From Arcuatula senhousia (Eukaryota > Mollusca > Bivalvia > Mytilida > Mytilidae), in assembly GCA_963971305.1 (NCBI GenBank), contig OZ020306.1:65631022-65695021 (forward strand): a stretch of 64,000 bases of DNA. Reading direction: 5' to 3'. Below the pieces are notes generated by a model, which saw only the letters and a list, made by a program, of their open reading frames with translations, did no database searches and was not told the DNA's origin. Shown here one piece after another: positions 21,530 to 33,508 of the stretch. Position 1 is the stretch's first letter. Each line of letters starts with the position of its first letter. The position numbers and the translations under genes were made by a program.

Positions 21530-24500
21530 ATGCATTTTCTTAACACATTTATTGTGCTTATCTTTTCAGTTGTCTTAGCTCAAGCTCCTTACATATCAAT
21601 ATCTCCAGAACAATCCAACGTTTTTATACAAGGAGAAGCCAGTAACTTTACGTGTGTAAATCCATCGCCACCAGGCTGGATTGCTGTTGTAATTCAAATT
21701 ACACGTCCTGTTTATAATAATTTAGCCTTAACTTATAGAAATACTGGCCTTTGTACAGGACAAACATCGAATACAACATATGTAGAAGGAGTGATGTACT
21801 GGTGTGATTATTCAAAGTTTGTTTTAACTGTTTTGAATCCGAAAGAACAAATAAACAAAATGCAAATGCGTTGCGGCATTGGTTATGGTATCAACTATTT
21901 CACAGAAAGCTTTGAAATAAAAGTTCATGGTAAGTATGAACATCAATAAGCTTTTCTTTATAAAAAGAGAGCATTACCACTTTTAATAAATAACATAGGT
22001 CAGTGTTTTCCTAGGCAAACAATTAAGATATGATGTGCTTATTTTCATTCTTCCGTTCCCTCGCAAAACAAATATAAAATACATCATTCTACGATTTGAC
22101 TTCAGTCTTGTGCGTAAAAGGCTTCTGTTTCAAACGAATAATATTGCAGAAAAGCGAAGTTTCCTCACAAAATCACAATGTTTCTAACTTAAAAAAATAT
22201 GTACGTACACCTTTAGTTGAAATCAGAACAGTTACTTTGACTACACATGACACCGACAGTACCATCTTCATAGAAGCAGGACAGAATCAGAGCATTACCT
22301 GTACAACAGACCGCGGGAATCCTGCTTCCTGGATTAGATGGTATGTCGATGGAAGGAATGTTACAGATCAAGCTATTCTCCAGTCCCCACAACAGAGTGG
22401 TATTTGTGTAATATCATCAAGTATCCTGATGTATATTGCTTTGGAAAGCGACCACCTAAAGAATGTTTATTGTGAAGCTATGAATATTGCAGGAAGACCT
22501 CCAATAAAATCAGAAAATAAGGCTATCTTCATACTTAGTAAGTGAAGAGTTTAAGGTAGCACCTTACAAAAGTGCTAAAATTTTATCAAAATTTTTATTT
22601 ATAACTTTTTAAATACTATTAAATGCACTTTTTCCAATGGTGCAAAAATATTTTCAGTACACCTAATAATAAATGAGCTATGTTGATGATTAAAAATCAA
22701 AACAAAGGCACATCGTAGAAACATGCCATTTGATCTAGTAAATGGGGCTCAAAGTAGGAAATTGGTATTTTTGGGGTTTTTCCACTTCCATTTTTCCAGA
22801 GAAAAGTAAAGTTTGATTGAATTACGCTCCCACATGAGTACCCCAATGTGGCTGGTTTTTAGATATGTTATTTGAAGGTCTATTATAAACAAAACTGTGT
22901 CTCAGATTTTAGATTAAAGCTTTAGAAAATATTTTATGACACATTGAATAGAGTGACCCCTTTTGGAATAAACCCATGAACACAAAATATTGCTTTATTG
23001 GAGTATGAAATGTGATAGGAAAATTCTGAGACATGGTTTTGAAGGTCATGCAGTGTTGATTCAGATAAAATCAATGTTAAAGAGACATTTGTAATGCTAG
23101 GAGAGCTAATTTCAATTGAGTCAGCTGTGTTGAATTCCGAGGAGCAACATAACCTTGTGTTGGCAAATTTTGTGTCAGATGTGACGCTCTACCAAGGAGT
23201 TCGATGTAAGTCACACAAGCTCTGGAATAACGAATCATTTATGATACATAAACTTCATACTAGAAAGCTGATTTGAATGCTGAATTGACCATCAGCAATG
23301 TGATGGGTGGGCTTTACTAAACAGGAACTGTTTACTCTTTTGAGGCATATGAGCTCACTCTGTTTGCGTTTTTGATTGCTTTGAAATGTTTCTGTGTATT
23401 TTTTTTTTAATTTTGACATTCAAATGTTCAATTAGAACCACTTTTATCGCCTTTATTCATTTAGATTTATGGAGATTTGTTGTAATTTTAAATTTATTTT
23501 TCATGCTAAGAACAAATATCAAGAGTGACTATAATGAAGATTGACGAAAACTCTACAGTTAATGTTGTGTTAGGAGAGGAAGAAAACCTAACCTGTACAA
23601 CTGATGCCGGACGCCCCGCTGCAAGAATACAATGGTATTTCACTAATCAGAATGTGACAAGTCAGGCAGTTTCTAAAACAGAACAATTAGATGATGACAC
23701 ATTTATATCTTCGAGTGTTCTGGTATATACAGGCAACAGAAATGACCATGGCAAGCAAATTCATTGCGAGGCTATTAATATAGAGGGACGTTTTCCAGTT
23801 ATATCATCAGCAGCAAAGATCTATATCAAAGGTATTTAATGATCGTTTTGACAACTCGCTTTCGTCCCTACTTGAATTGCTAATTTAATGATTGAAGTTG
23901 ACCGAATCTTCAATTTCACTGACCGTCCGATATATTGCTCATGAAATTTGTATTTAAAAGGTTTTGAACTCTACCTAGTTTAAAGCTGAATATAGCATTT
24001 ACTAAACCAAATCATTTGTAAATATCAGTCTAAAAAGATATTGGAAACATAATCTTTTCATCTCACCCCTTGAATAAAGGTGATAACAAAACAACTTACC
24101 GTGGAGGACCAGTATCAAATGTTCAAGAGAATTGTCCTGACTCAGTGCAGATATTTCAGAAAAAATGGTGGGTCAAACCAGGTAATGGCGCCAAATCTCC
24201 CTCTTCCATTGCAATCTCGCATTCTGGTAGTAAAGCACGGTTTTTAAATAATAAAAAAACCGATATTGAGGTGATATGTCAAGTACACCTTACCAGACAC
24301 TAATCAATACAATCACTATCCATTTCGTCTAACATAATTTTGAATTGTTTCCACCGTTGCTAATAACGATATCGAAGGAAGATTTGTTTTGGAACATGTT
24401 TTCTTTTACGCATTTACCCCCAATTGCTTTTGAAATGCCTGAATTTAGCCAGGACCAACGCGATCTTCAATGTTTCTTGTATGTCGGGTTTTGTCTTCTC

Positions 24501-27500
24501 TTGAAGATTTGAGATTGATCCTCCAAGTTCAGTAGTTTTGTTATTAGTTTTTGTTTATACATGTATGTTCTTTAAATTAGATAGTTTTACTTTCCGACAA
24601 ATCCAAAGAATATCGACCTACCATTGAAATATCAGAGAAGCCTCAATTACAAACGGTAGCTATTTAATACATTTCTTAGGTGTCCATCCTGGGGGTCCGT
24701 TTAACTAATAAACACACGATAAACCCACACAGAGCGTATTCTACATGCAATTTTGTCAGACACAGTCCGCTCACAATGTACCTGAAATGTGTGTCGGCGT
24801 ATGCGTATGTGTATATGTAAAAGATTTTAACCGTTATTGATATACCGGTATCCGAAACACGTAGCTCTGTTTACGATAACAACGTTTAAAATACATTTGT
24901 AATTTATGTTTTTATTTTGTCAGAGCGTCCTCATAAGCCATATGAGCTAACAACATTCTGTACCAAAACATCTAGTATTGTCAGTTGGATATCAAATTTT
25001 GACGGAAGTGATTCCCAAAGGTTTGTTGTGAAATGGATGAATTTGAACACAAGAGAAACAATTTTGTCAGGTCCCGTTTTTGATGAAGGAGAAGGAAAAC
25101 ATCACTATGCCTTTACTGATTCACTGGACCCAGCAACCTCTTACGGAATTTACGTTTCTAGTAAAAACAGCATCGGAGTTGTGAACTCGTCTACAATTAA
25201 TTGTACAACGTTTTCTGAAGGTAATTTTAAAATTGTTAGCATTTTGTCTTGGTCAAGATTTTAAAATTGTCAGGTCCAATCTTCAATCTTTGGAATTTTG
25301 AACAAATGAAACTGCAATAACAAAGTATTATAAATATGGAGTTTCCATTGACCGCCCTTCATTTTTTAAAAAAGGTCTTCATCTCTAATTATCCAATACA
25401 CAGTTTTTGTGTTTTAAATTTTTTTGCACATATATGACAACACAATTAAATTTGCTTTAATCTGCCATGATTAAAGTTGTTAAACTCGCATCTTTTTAAC
25501 AGGTATTCCATTGTCTAGCAAAGAGCCTATTTCATTTGGATCAGGCGTAGTTGTTGGCATTATAATAGCAGCTTTCGTGGGTATAGTAGTAGTATCACTT
25601 TACTGGTTAATGAAGAGGCACAGAAAGAAGTCTTGTGGTAATTAAGAACTACAATTATTTTCTGCGTTCATGTTATACATGATTAGGCATTTTCAATACT
25701 TTTGTTGTTTTTACCGTTCAATTTGTTTTAATTCAAATGCTGCCGATGAGTAATTACTCCTTGAAATATGCATATACAGCATACATTGTAACTATATCAA
25801 TTTTGGAACCACTGGGTCGATAACCGCTGATTGTTGACCAGAGGTCCCGGCCTGGTCGTCAGAACGAATTTACCAATATATATATATTATTTTATCGCTT
25901 AGATTTCCGATTGTTTAGATTTGTTAATTTTTAACACCAGGTCTCGTTCCTTGGACTGCACATAGCCGATATCCTCGGTGTTGGGATAGCTTGAACGTTA
26001 TAGTATATAGTACTTTGCATTAGATACTTATGTTTTTTATCTTTCAAACTATTCATTACAATGCTACAATTGCATCTAATAGAAGATATTGAAATGTGGA
26101 ATAAGTGTACGCGACACAACCTACAATAGCAATGGCAATTTAAAAAATCCACAACGGAATACAACCAGCAGCCTTCGATGTGACCAGTGGTATCTGTTCG
26201 CTGTCTTTGCATTTGGCCCTGGATTGAAAATTAACTACATATAAGTCAAGCCAAAACCTAAACCTCTTAAAATAATAAATGCGACGAATACAATAATCAG
26301 CTTTGATATAGATTCCTGCTTAGGACATACACATGTAAAAAGTGGCAGGGTTAAACTAGTGTTTTTGGGGGCCCAACCTAAGTATCTGTGCTGTTACGTT
26401 TTTTTCCTCAAATTGTCCTGGAATATGAGTATGAAAGACATATTTGTTATTCATTACCTCAACCTTATGTCCTTCTAGTCAAATGGAAAATACAAACTAC
26501 TGAATTTTTCAGAGTCAACTTTGGTTCACAAATTTCAACATTTTAAACTTCATGTACAATGAACATGAAAATTTTCTATACATTTGTTTATTTAAGAGAA
26601 AACAGTTCTGTATGAATCAACCAATGCCGAAGTAGACCCAAGGTACGAGAATACGTTTAAAAATCAATTTGTAAATATTTGTTTTACGAATTATTCAGAC
26701 TGCAGTAATGGTTTTTAATATAAAGCTAGTCATCAACACAAAAAGTCAACAATGTTCAAAGGCAAAAGAGATGGAATCATCAGTCATTTAATGACTTTCT
26801 GTAATTTTCATCCGATTTAACAACTTTCCAACTGTTGTATTATCAGATGCAACACTCAGAACATGATAAATTTGGGAATGTTGAATGAATTTGACATTTG
26901 AATAAAGACGTTAGGAGATAACAAAATCATTTTTAAAGCATACCCTTTTGAAAATTAGAGAAAGAGCGTCTTACATCTTTACTCGTGGATGATCTTTTTT
27001 CTCAATCTCGATAGTTAGATGACACAAGCTATATTTTTAATTCATTCTAAAGATTCTCTTATAAATTAGGTAGCAGTTAAAAATAAGACATTGAAATTAT
27101 TTTCAAAATTGTATAAGTCACAGGCTAGTACCAATGAGCTCCATTTAAAAAAATGTTACTGTTTGTCCTCAAAGTGCTGGTCAGTGGACTTTGCTTTAAC
27201 GAACCTGCTCAAAAACTTCAATCAGTAAAGTGCAAACTCAAATTAATTAAAATATATTATTTTTCTTTTTAGTCCAGGAAAAGTTTATAATGAAATTGAA
27301 GAAATTAATGGAGGTAAGAAAGATATAGTTTACTGAATGACCATGGAGGAAACAGTGAAATCATTACTCTTTAGTACGAACACCTGCCGAGATTTAATCG
27401 GATATGCAAAGGTAGTACAATGTTTAAGAAAAAAAACATCTTTGGAACAAGAAAACCCTTTTGTCCTAAAGACTTTATATTTATCTAATGCTTAATGTTT

Positions 27501-30500
27501 TTTTAATGAAACAAGGATGATCTTAGCCTAAGTTTGGTTTCCTATTTCGATATTTTTGGTTCTATTGTTCTATGCTCTTCATAATCATAAAGTGTTTAGC
27601 ATTTCAATATTTTGGGTAAAGCGCCTCTGATGAGTTTTGAATAGACGAAACGCGCGTCAGGCGTAGCAAAATTTAGCGCTGGACATTTTTGTAATTTTTA
27701 TCATTATTAAGATCACTGATGTTGGCTAGGCGTAGATTTTTAATTTTGTCGTCCTTTACTGGAAATCACCCATACTAAATTAATTATTAGCAACGTGACT
27801 GGGTGTCGTTTCATAAATGAATAAATAACATGCACCTTATTCCATGCAAAATCCATTGGATAAAAATCACGCAAATCAGCGGCTGTAAATTGCTAGTGCT
27901 ACATACACTTGACAAAGATGAGATCATAGCCAACCATAACTCTTTCATGTCCTCTTTAAATATATTATTGAATAAGGAACATGAAGAGTTACCATATTTG
28001 TAATGGATACCTAAACTTTACAAAAATCCGTACAAAGAAAGGCATAAAGCTGGATCTTCCTCGTGTTCAACTACAGAATTGTCCTTTCAACTCACTAAGA
28101 TCTTGTCTGCTGGACAACAAGCAATGACAGACAAGCATACTGTGACACTATTTATAATCGTAGTGGAAATAATCCTATGTGGATTTTAAAGAAATCAAAA
28201 GATTTGCTACATAATTCAAAATCCCGGTCATTTTCTGATGTTCATTCTTTAAAAACTTTTGTACACCATATTGGCACACGAAATACTAAAACTTATTGAC
28301 ATCTTTTAAAGATAAAATTTGTTACACATAATATTGGACCAAGTTTGCAGTATGCTTGATTTCCTTATTGACATCATGTTTTTCACATTTGGAGCAGAGA
28401 TTTGTCAACAACAAATCTGCATTCCAATGGGTGTAAACTGTGCTCCTTTCATCGCCGACTTGTTTTTTATACTCTCACGAGACTGAATTTCTTCAGGAAC
28501 TCGTAAAGAACAAGAAGATGTAAGAGGCAAGGTCATTTATTGTCACTTTCAGATATATTGATGACGTCCTCTCCGTCAACAAATCTTCGTTTGGCTGATG
28601 GATTCCTTCAATATATCCCCCAGAGCTAGAGATTTAAGAAACTACAGAATCCACCTGCTTTACATCATGCCTGAATCTACATCTCGAATTTGAACAGAGT
28701 GGTTATCTCAGTATAAAAAATACAATAAAAGACACGATTTTAATTTTAAAATTATTAATTTTCCTAACCTGGAAAGTAACATACCAACGTCACCGGCATA
28801 CGGTTTCTACTCCAGAGCTTGATACTTGATTCGTTACTCCAGAGCGTGCGGGACTTACATCGATTTCCTAAGCAGAGCGACACGTCTGACACAAAAATTG
28901 CTCACACAGGGTTATGTTGCTCCTCGATTGCTGTCTTCACTCAAGAAATTTTACGGAAGACATCATGCACTTATAGACAAATATGGGATTTCGATCTCTC
29001 AGATGAGTGCAGATGTTGGTTTGTCATAGGGTGTTGATTTGTCTTCCTTTACCGGATCTGACACGCTGAATGGACTATTGGCAACGCGACGGGTGTGCTA
29101 TAGCAAGCAGGAACTGCTTACTCTTCCGGAGCACCTGAGTTCACTCTTGTTTCAACTGGAGTTCGCGTTGTTGATTGATATTCAGTTGTTTTGTGTTTCC
29201 ATGTTTAACATGTTATCTGTTTTTGTCCTGTTCTTTTTGGTGTTTACTGGTTTTGTCTCTGCCCTTTCGGACTTTTGACATTCGGATACCCCATTGGTAC
29301 CTCTGCTTCTTTCTATATTTTGATATGTCAGGGCTTGTACATAGTTGTCAGATTTTTTATCCTACACCGCTTTCTCCGTAACTTACTATTAGACCAAGGT
29401 TATAAGAAAACACGTCTCATAAGAGCTTTAAAAAAATCTTTCTTCGTAATCTGCCACTGATGGAAAAAAATCAATATCATGTTAGACGAAATGGTAAGTT
29501 CTTGCTTTGATTAGGCTGGTTGATGTACTGAAATCATCACCTTAGCAATCCAAATATGTCTTAAGAAACCTGATGTGTTTTGTGTAACTACGGGACCCGA
29601 AGATAGCAAAGGAAGGGGGAGGTTTGGTGCGCCTTAAAACCTGGTTTATCCCACCATTTCTTTTGAAATGTATGTACCAAGTCAGGACCATTGCGATCTT
29701 CAATTTTTCTGGTATGTTTTCTTTGTTTTGTCTCGTCTTATGTATATTTGAGATTGATTCTCCAAGTTCGGTAATTTTGTTATTACATTTATTTATAAAA
29801 AGGCGACCTTGTGTTCTATATAACTTTTTTATCATCAACTTTCCGTTTTTGTGTAGCAACATTCCGTCTGCTCTTGCCTATGGAGTCTTTGTATCGCAGT
29901 TGATTCCAGAACTTGCGGAATTACATCGATTCCTTGGCAGAGCGTTACGTTTGACACAGAAATTGCTGACACAGGGTTATGTTGCCCAAAGGTTGCTATC
30001 TTCACTCCAGAAATGCGGTAGACACCGTGCACTCGTAGCAAAATATGGGATTTCCATTTCACAAATGAGTACAAATGTTGGTTTGTCTAAGAAATTTGTT
30101 TTGTCCTCACACACAGACTGAGTTGGAAATTAGCAACACGACGGTTTGCTACAGCAGGCAGGAACCGCTACCTCTTCCGGAGCCACTGATGTCACTCTTG
30201 TTACGACTTGAGTTCGCGTTGTTAATTTCTGTTCGGTTGATTTTGTGTTTTTGTTTCTTCGTGCTGTTATTGTTCGTGTTTGCCTGTTTCGTCGTTGCCC
30301 TTTCGGACATTTGTCACTCGAATTCCCCATTGGTGCCTCCTTGCTTCTTGTATGTTGTTCGGTTTTGTAATGATTTTATGACTGTCGATTTTGTCCTCGT
30401 CTTGATGAACAATCAACATTCGATTGCTTTATTGGTACATGTACATCATTCCTTCTCGTAAATATCTTTAAAAATTATGTAAAATCGCAAATGAATTTAA

Positions 30501-32979
30501 TTATTTACTATTGTTTATTCTTTTACAGATTTGAACAATCAAGAAATGTTGAAAATTGGGTAATTATTTTGAAACATTAGTGGAAAGTTTTCAAAAATGA
30601 ACAAGGGTTTGCACTAAGTCGTGCTAAGCATATCCCCACTCGACCATTCAGAAAACAGGAAGTAGATGACAGACTGACCTGGAAAGGGGAGGCACACTAT
30701 AACTTATCATGCTGAAGCTGTGTACCAAATTTGAAACCAATCCATCCAGTAGAAGCTGAGAAATCTGTTACGAAAAATTTCACATTTCAAATTGTTTTCC
30801 CTAAAAAGTCTAAGTCGGCTCGGAAAACAGGAAGTAGATGATGGACCGATCTGGAAAGAGTAGGCACGGTATAACTTATCACGCTGAAACTGTGTACCAA
30901 ATTTGAAACCAATCCATCCAGTAGAAGCCGAGAAATATGTTACAAAAAATTTCACATTTCAAATTTTTTACCCTAAAAAAGTCTAAGTCGGCTCGGCAAA
31001 CAGGAAGTAGATGATGGACCGACCTAGAAAGAGGAGGCACGGTATAACTTATCATGCTGAAAATGTTTACCAAATTTGAAACCAATCCATCCAGTAGAAG
31101 CCGAGAAATCTGTTACAAAAAAATTCACATTTCAAATTTTTTACCCTAAAAGTCTCAGTCGGCTCGGCAAACAGGAAGTAGATGATGGACGGACCTGGAA
31201 AGAAGAGGAATGGTATAACTCATCATGCTGAAGCTGTGTACCAAATTTGAAACCAATACATCCAGTAGAAGCCGAGAAATATGTTAAGAAAAAATTCACA
31301 TTTCAAATTGTTTTCCCTAAAAAGTCTAAGTCGGCTCGGAAAACAGGAAGTAGATGATGCACCGACCTGGAAAGAGCATGGTATAACTTATCATGCTGAA
31401 ACTGTGTACCAAATTTGAAACCAATCCATCCAGTAGAAGCCGAGAAATCTGTTACGAAAAATTTCACATTTCAAATTTTTTACCCTAAAAAAGTCTAAGT
31501 CGGCTCGGCAAACAGGAAGTAGATGATGGACCGACCTGGAAGAGGAGGCACGGTATAACTTATCATGCTAAAACTGTTTACTGAATTTGAAACCAATCCA
31601 TCTAGTAGAAGCTGAGAAATCTGTTACAAAAAATTTCACATTTCAAATTTTTTACCCTAAAAAAGTTTAAGTCGGCTCGGCAAACAGGAAGTAGATGATG
31701 GACGAACCTGGAAAGAAGAGGAATGGTATAACTCATCATGTTGAAGCTGTGTACCAAATTTGAAACCAATTCATCCAGTAGAAGCAGATAAATTTAACCG
31801 GACGGACGGACGGACAAGGAGATTGCAATATAGCCCCCTCTCTTACGAGTGGGGGTATAATTAGTTGAAAATTTGTTTAATTCGATAACTCTGATGACCA
31901 GTGTACATTATTTAAAGCATTAACTAGACAATGACAAAAAGAGGATACGATGGTTTTATGCCAGAAAATTTTAACTCGATCACAGATAATTGCTTTAAAC
32001 ATGATTTCCTTTAGTCACGAAATACAACTTTTTCAAAAATGGGTCCCTTATTCAAATTGAATATTTTGAAACCTGCACCATATTTACTTGCATTTGATTT
32101 AATGTGTTACTTATCGACTTTCATTAAGTTGGTTTAAAAGTACTTTTTTGCTGAAAATTAAACTTATACTTAAATGTTTAATATTGGATTGAAAATAATA
32201 ATCGTTCATTTGTACAGGAATCCATACGAAGAAGTCGACACTGCATGTCATCGAAATGTTGGTCTTCCAAAGACAGGCGAAACTGGACATCCGAGAGCAG
32301 GTGAGTGAAATTGATATAAGGGTACTTGTATTATATATAGCTGTTGTTAAACTTAAAAAAAGTTTTACAAAAATAACAGACCTTTCATAGAATTGGAACA
32401 GACAATATTGACATATAAAAGTAGAACAATTTGCATCACTTAGAAGACAGCGAATAAAACCTACCACACATGTTTGAAAGTTGCAAATAATAATAAAAAA
32501 AGCTAAATGTGCATGTGCTCAGTGAAAATAATACAGGACAATACGGGTTTCCTTCATGGACGTCATTAAAAATATACTTGAAAAAATAATTTATAAATAA
32601 TTCAAACCTTAACCGCAAGGCACCGTGTCTGGAAATTGTCACGTTCCTCGTAAGAATAGGACCTCTACAGAAAGCTAAATTGCACAATCCTTACATTGAC
32701 TCCTTTGGCAGTTAAAACACATCTCCTCCGATTGGCATTTTGTCCCTGTTTCCTTAATTTCATAAGCATTTCATGTTTATTTTATCACCCTTTTCAGATA
32801 TAACCGAATTCGTGTTCCTTGTAGAATAAGAAAATAACTATCTAACTAAAAATAATGGATTTATGAAGTTCTGCTGTTTGTGTTAGCACTGGACTTAATT
32901 TGCATTTTTTAAATATTTAGATCCAGTTAAAGCTGCAAAGACGATAGAGGAAAATACATACGACAACTTAAAAGTTTAA
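21530..32979 (+). CDS. Ig-superfamily transmembrane receptor: SP, three Ig, FN3, TM, tyrosine-motif tail; 572 aa
   Basis: Spliced model: 21530-21929, 22217-22537, 23526-23831, 24924-25220, 25503-25637, 26597-26642, 27273-27313, 30529-30559, 32218-32300, 32921-32979 (1719 nt, all GT-AG, in phase). A signal peptide (res 1-19, ends VVLAQA) is followed by Ig1 (20-133, atypical), Ig2 (134-240; ITCTTD ... VYCEAMN), Ig3 (241-342; LTCTTD ... IHCEAIN) and FN3 (343-441; SSIVSWISNFDGSD, DPATSYGIYV). A transmembrane helix spans about 456-477, then KRHRKK. The tail has Y492 (VLYEST), Y507 (VYNEI), Y529 (PYEEV) and Y567 (TYDNL); the last three fit YxxI/V/L SH2-docking or weak ITIM/ITAM-like sites. Ectodomain exons are phase 1-1 modules. 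The role is inferred: a cell-surface adhesion or immune receptor. No orthologue is named. Exon 3's acceptor (CAAGAG|TG) was chosen because the alternative, CAAG|AG, gives a stop. Confidence 0.87.
22538..23525 (+). other. Intron 2 of the Ig receptor
   Basis: About 1 kb, AT-rich, with no recognised repeat or exon. A short 60-codon ORF at 23094-23276 has no recognisable domain. Confidence 0.4.
24100..24580. repeat. Rearranged copies of the CAGGACCATTGCGATC repeat, Ig receptor intron 3
   Basis: The first half (about 24100-24260: AAACCAGGTAATGGCGCC, CCCTCTTCCATTGCAATCTC) is in reverse orientation. The second half (24440-24550: TAGCCAGGACCAACGCGATC, TTTGAGATTGATCCTCCAAG) is forward. They form a head-to-head remnant of the family at 14460-14740. 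Confidence 0.4.
27490..27700 (-). repeat. Dispersed repeat with ACGCGCGT core, single copy
   Basis: CCTCTGATGAGTTTTGAATA, GACGAAACGCGCGTCAGGCG and TAGCAAAATTTA match, inverted, the segment that starts each 358-bp unit at 47218-48376. It lies in intron 7 of the Ig receptor. A decayed relative lies near 13065-13120. A possible fragment of the same family (ACCACTGGGTCGATAA) is at 25809. Confidence 0.55.
28000..29040 (+). pseudogene. Degenerate retroelement reverse transcriptase (YIDD)
   Basis: Shifting frames give LPYL*WIPKLYKNPYK, then AGSSSCSTTELSFQLTKIL (fingers region). Next come a GVNCAPFIADLFF-like palm segment near 28430-28470 and the catalytic box FRYIDDVLSVN near 28550. The C-terminal part reads FLSRATRLTQKLLTQGYVAP and LKKFYGRHHALIDKYGISIS. 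Many stops and frame changes make it dead. The class is uncertain; Penelope-like is one possibility, but no GIY-YIG domain was seen. It sits in intron 7 of the Ig receptor, sense orientation. Confidence 0.6.
29050..30470 (+). repeat. Further RT fragments and 3'-end repeats of the same retroelement
   Basis: In order: a 3'-end repeat (29100-29320, CTTCCGGAGCACCTGAGTTC), a short RT piece (29310-29470, RNLLLDQGYKKTRLIRALKK), the CAGGACCATTGCGATC repeat (29560-29800), a second RT C-terminal piece (29840-30090: SNIPSALAYGVF, FLGRALRLTQKLLTQGYVAQ, ISQMSTNVGLSKKF), and a second diverged 3' end (30130-30330). The stretch suggests two or more truncated copies in the same orientation. Confidence 0.5.
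30600..31860 (+). repeat. Pearl-like tandem array (172-bp units) in Ig receptor intron 8
   Basis: About seven units with a period of 169-173 bp; AAGTCGGCTCGG recurs at about 30812, 30985, 31157, 31328, 31497 and 31669. Each unit has CAGGAAGTAGATGATG, TATAACTTATCATGCTGAA and ACCAATCCATCCAGTAGAAG. The array ends in CCGGACGGACGGACGGACAA, then a hairpin (AGCCCCCTC ... GAGTGGGGGTATAA). No coding exon is inside; exon 8 lies just before and exon 9 after. Confidence 0.75.
32610..32830 (+). repeat. Dispersed repeat shared with 17380-17620
   Basis: GTCACGTTCCTCG, GCTAAATTG, TGATTGGC/CGATTGGCA, TGTCCCC/TGTCCCTG and TTTCATGTT occur in the same order in both places, diverged. It lies in intron 9 of the Ig receptor. 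The family is unknown. Confidence 0.35.
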
Positions 32980-33508
32980 ATTAATAAAATTTATGGAGAT
33001 GATATTGTTGGATGGTACAGTTTATTTCAAAATTGAAAGTTTACGGCAATAATAAAAATTGCAAAGTACAATATTGTTTACCATCTTTATCATCAAAACA
33101 CAATTGTAACAAATTTTGTTCACTTTTTTACATACTTCATTTTTACAATGTGTGTACATGTTATCATAATTTTTATATGCATTGTTTTTGGTTATATTTG
33201 CACTATTTATACATTGATTTAATTGTATATTAGAATAATTATATCAATTGAATGCATGTGTCAACATGTAACTATAGTTTCTTTTAAATTTTGTAGATTC
33301 ATTAAATCATTGTGTAAAAAACATTTTATTTTATAAGAGCTTTATTGTTAATATATATGCAGACACGATTTAGAACAGAAACGCAATGGTTCTTTGAACA
33401 AGAAAGTATGATAATATAAATTGATGCCTTGTTTCTTTCCTAAAGGCGTAACAAGCAAAGATTTGAATAATAAATTGTTTGTCCCTATAGTATTATAATT
33501 TTTAGTAT
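32980..33508. other. Convergent 3' region between Ig receptor and caspase B
   Basis: 529 bp separate the two stop codons. A plus-strand AATAAA lies at 32983-32988, four bases after the receptor stop, and a later one lies near 33469. On the minus strand, AATAAA-type signals lie at 33341-33346 and 33325-33330, about 170 bp after the caspase B stop. The transcripts could overlap in their 3' UTRs. Confidence 0.45.

Noticed and set aside
23094..23276. Extra exon of the Ig receptor
   Set aside because: No Ig or other domain signal, and the exon 2 to exon 3 junction is already in phase without it.
29835..30330. Minus-strand ORFs in the RT debris region
   Set aside because: The opposite strand carries recognisable RT motifs; these frames have none.
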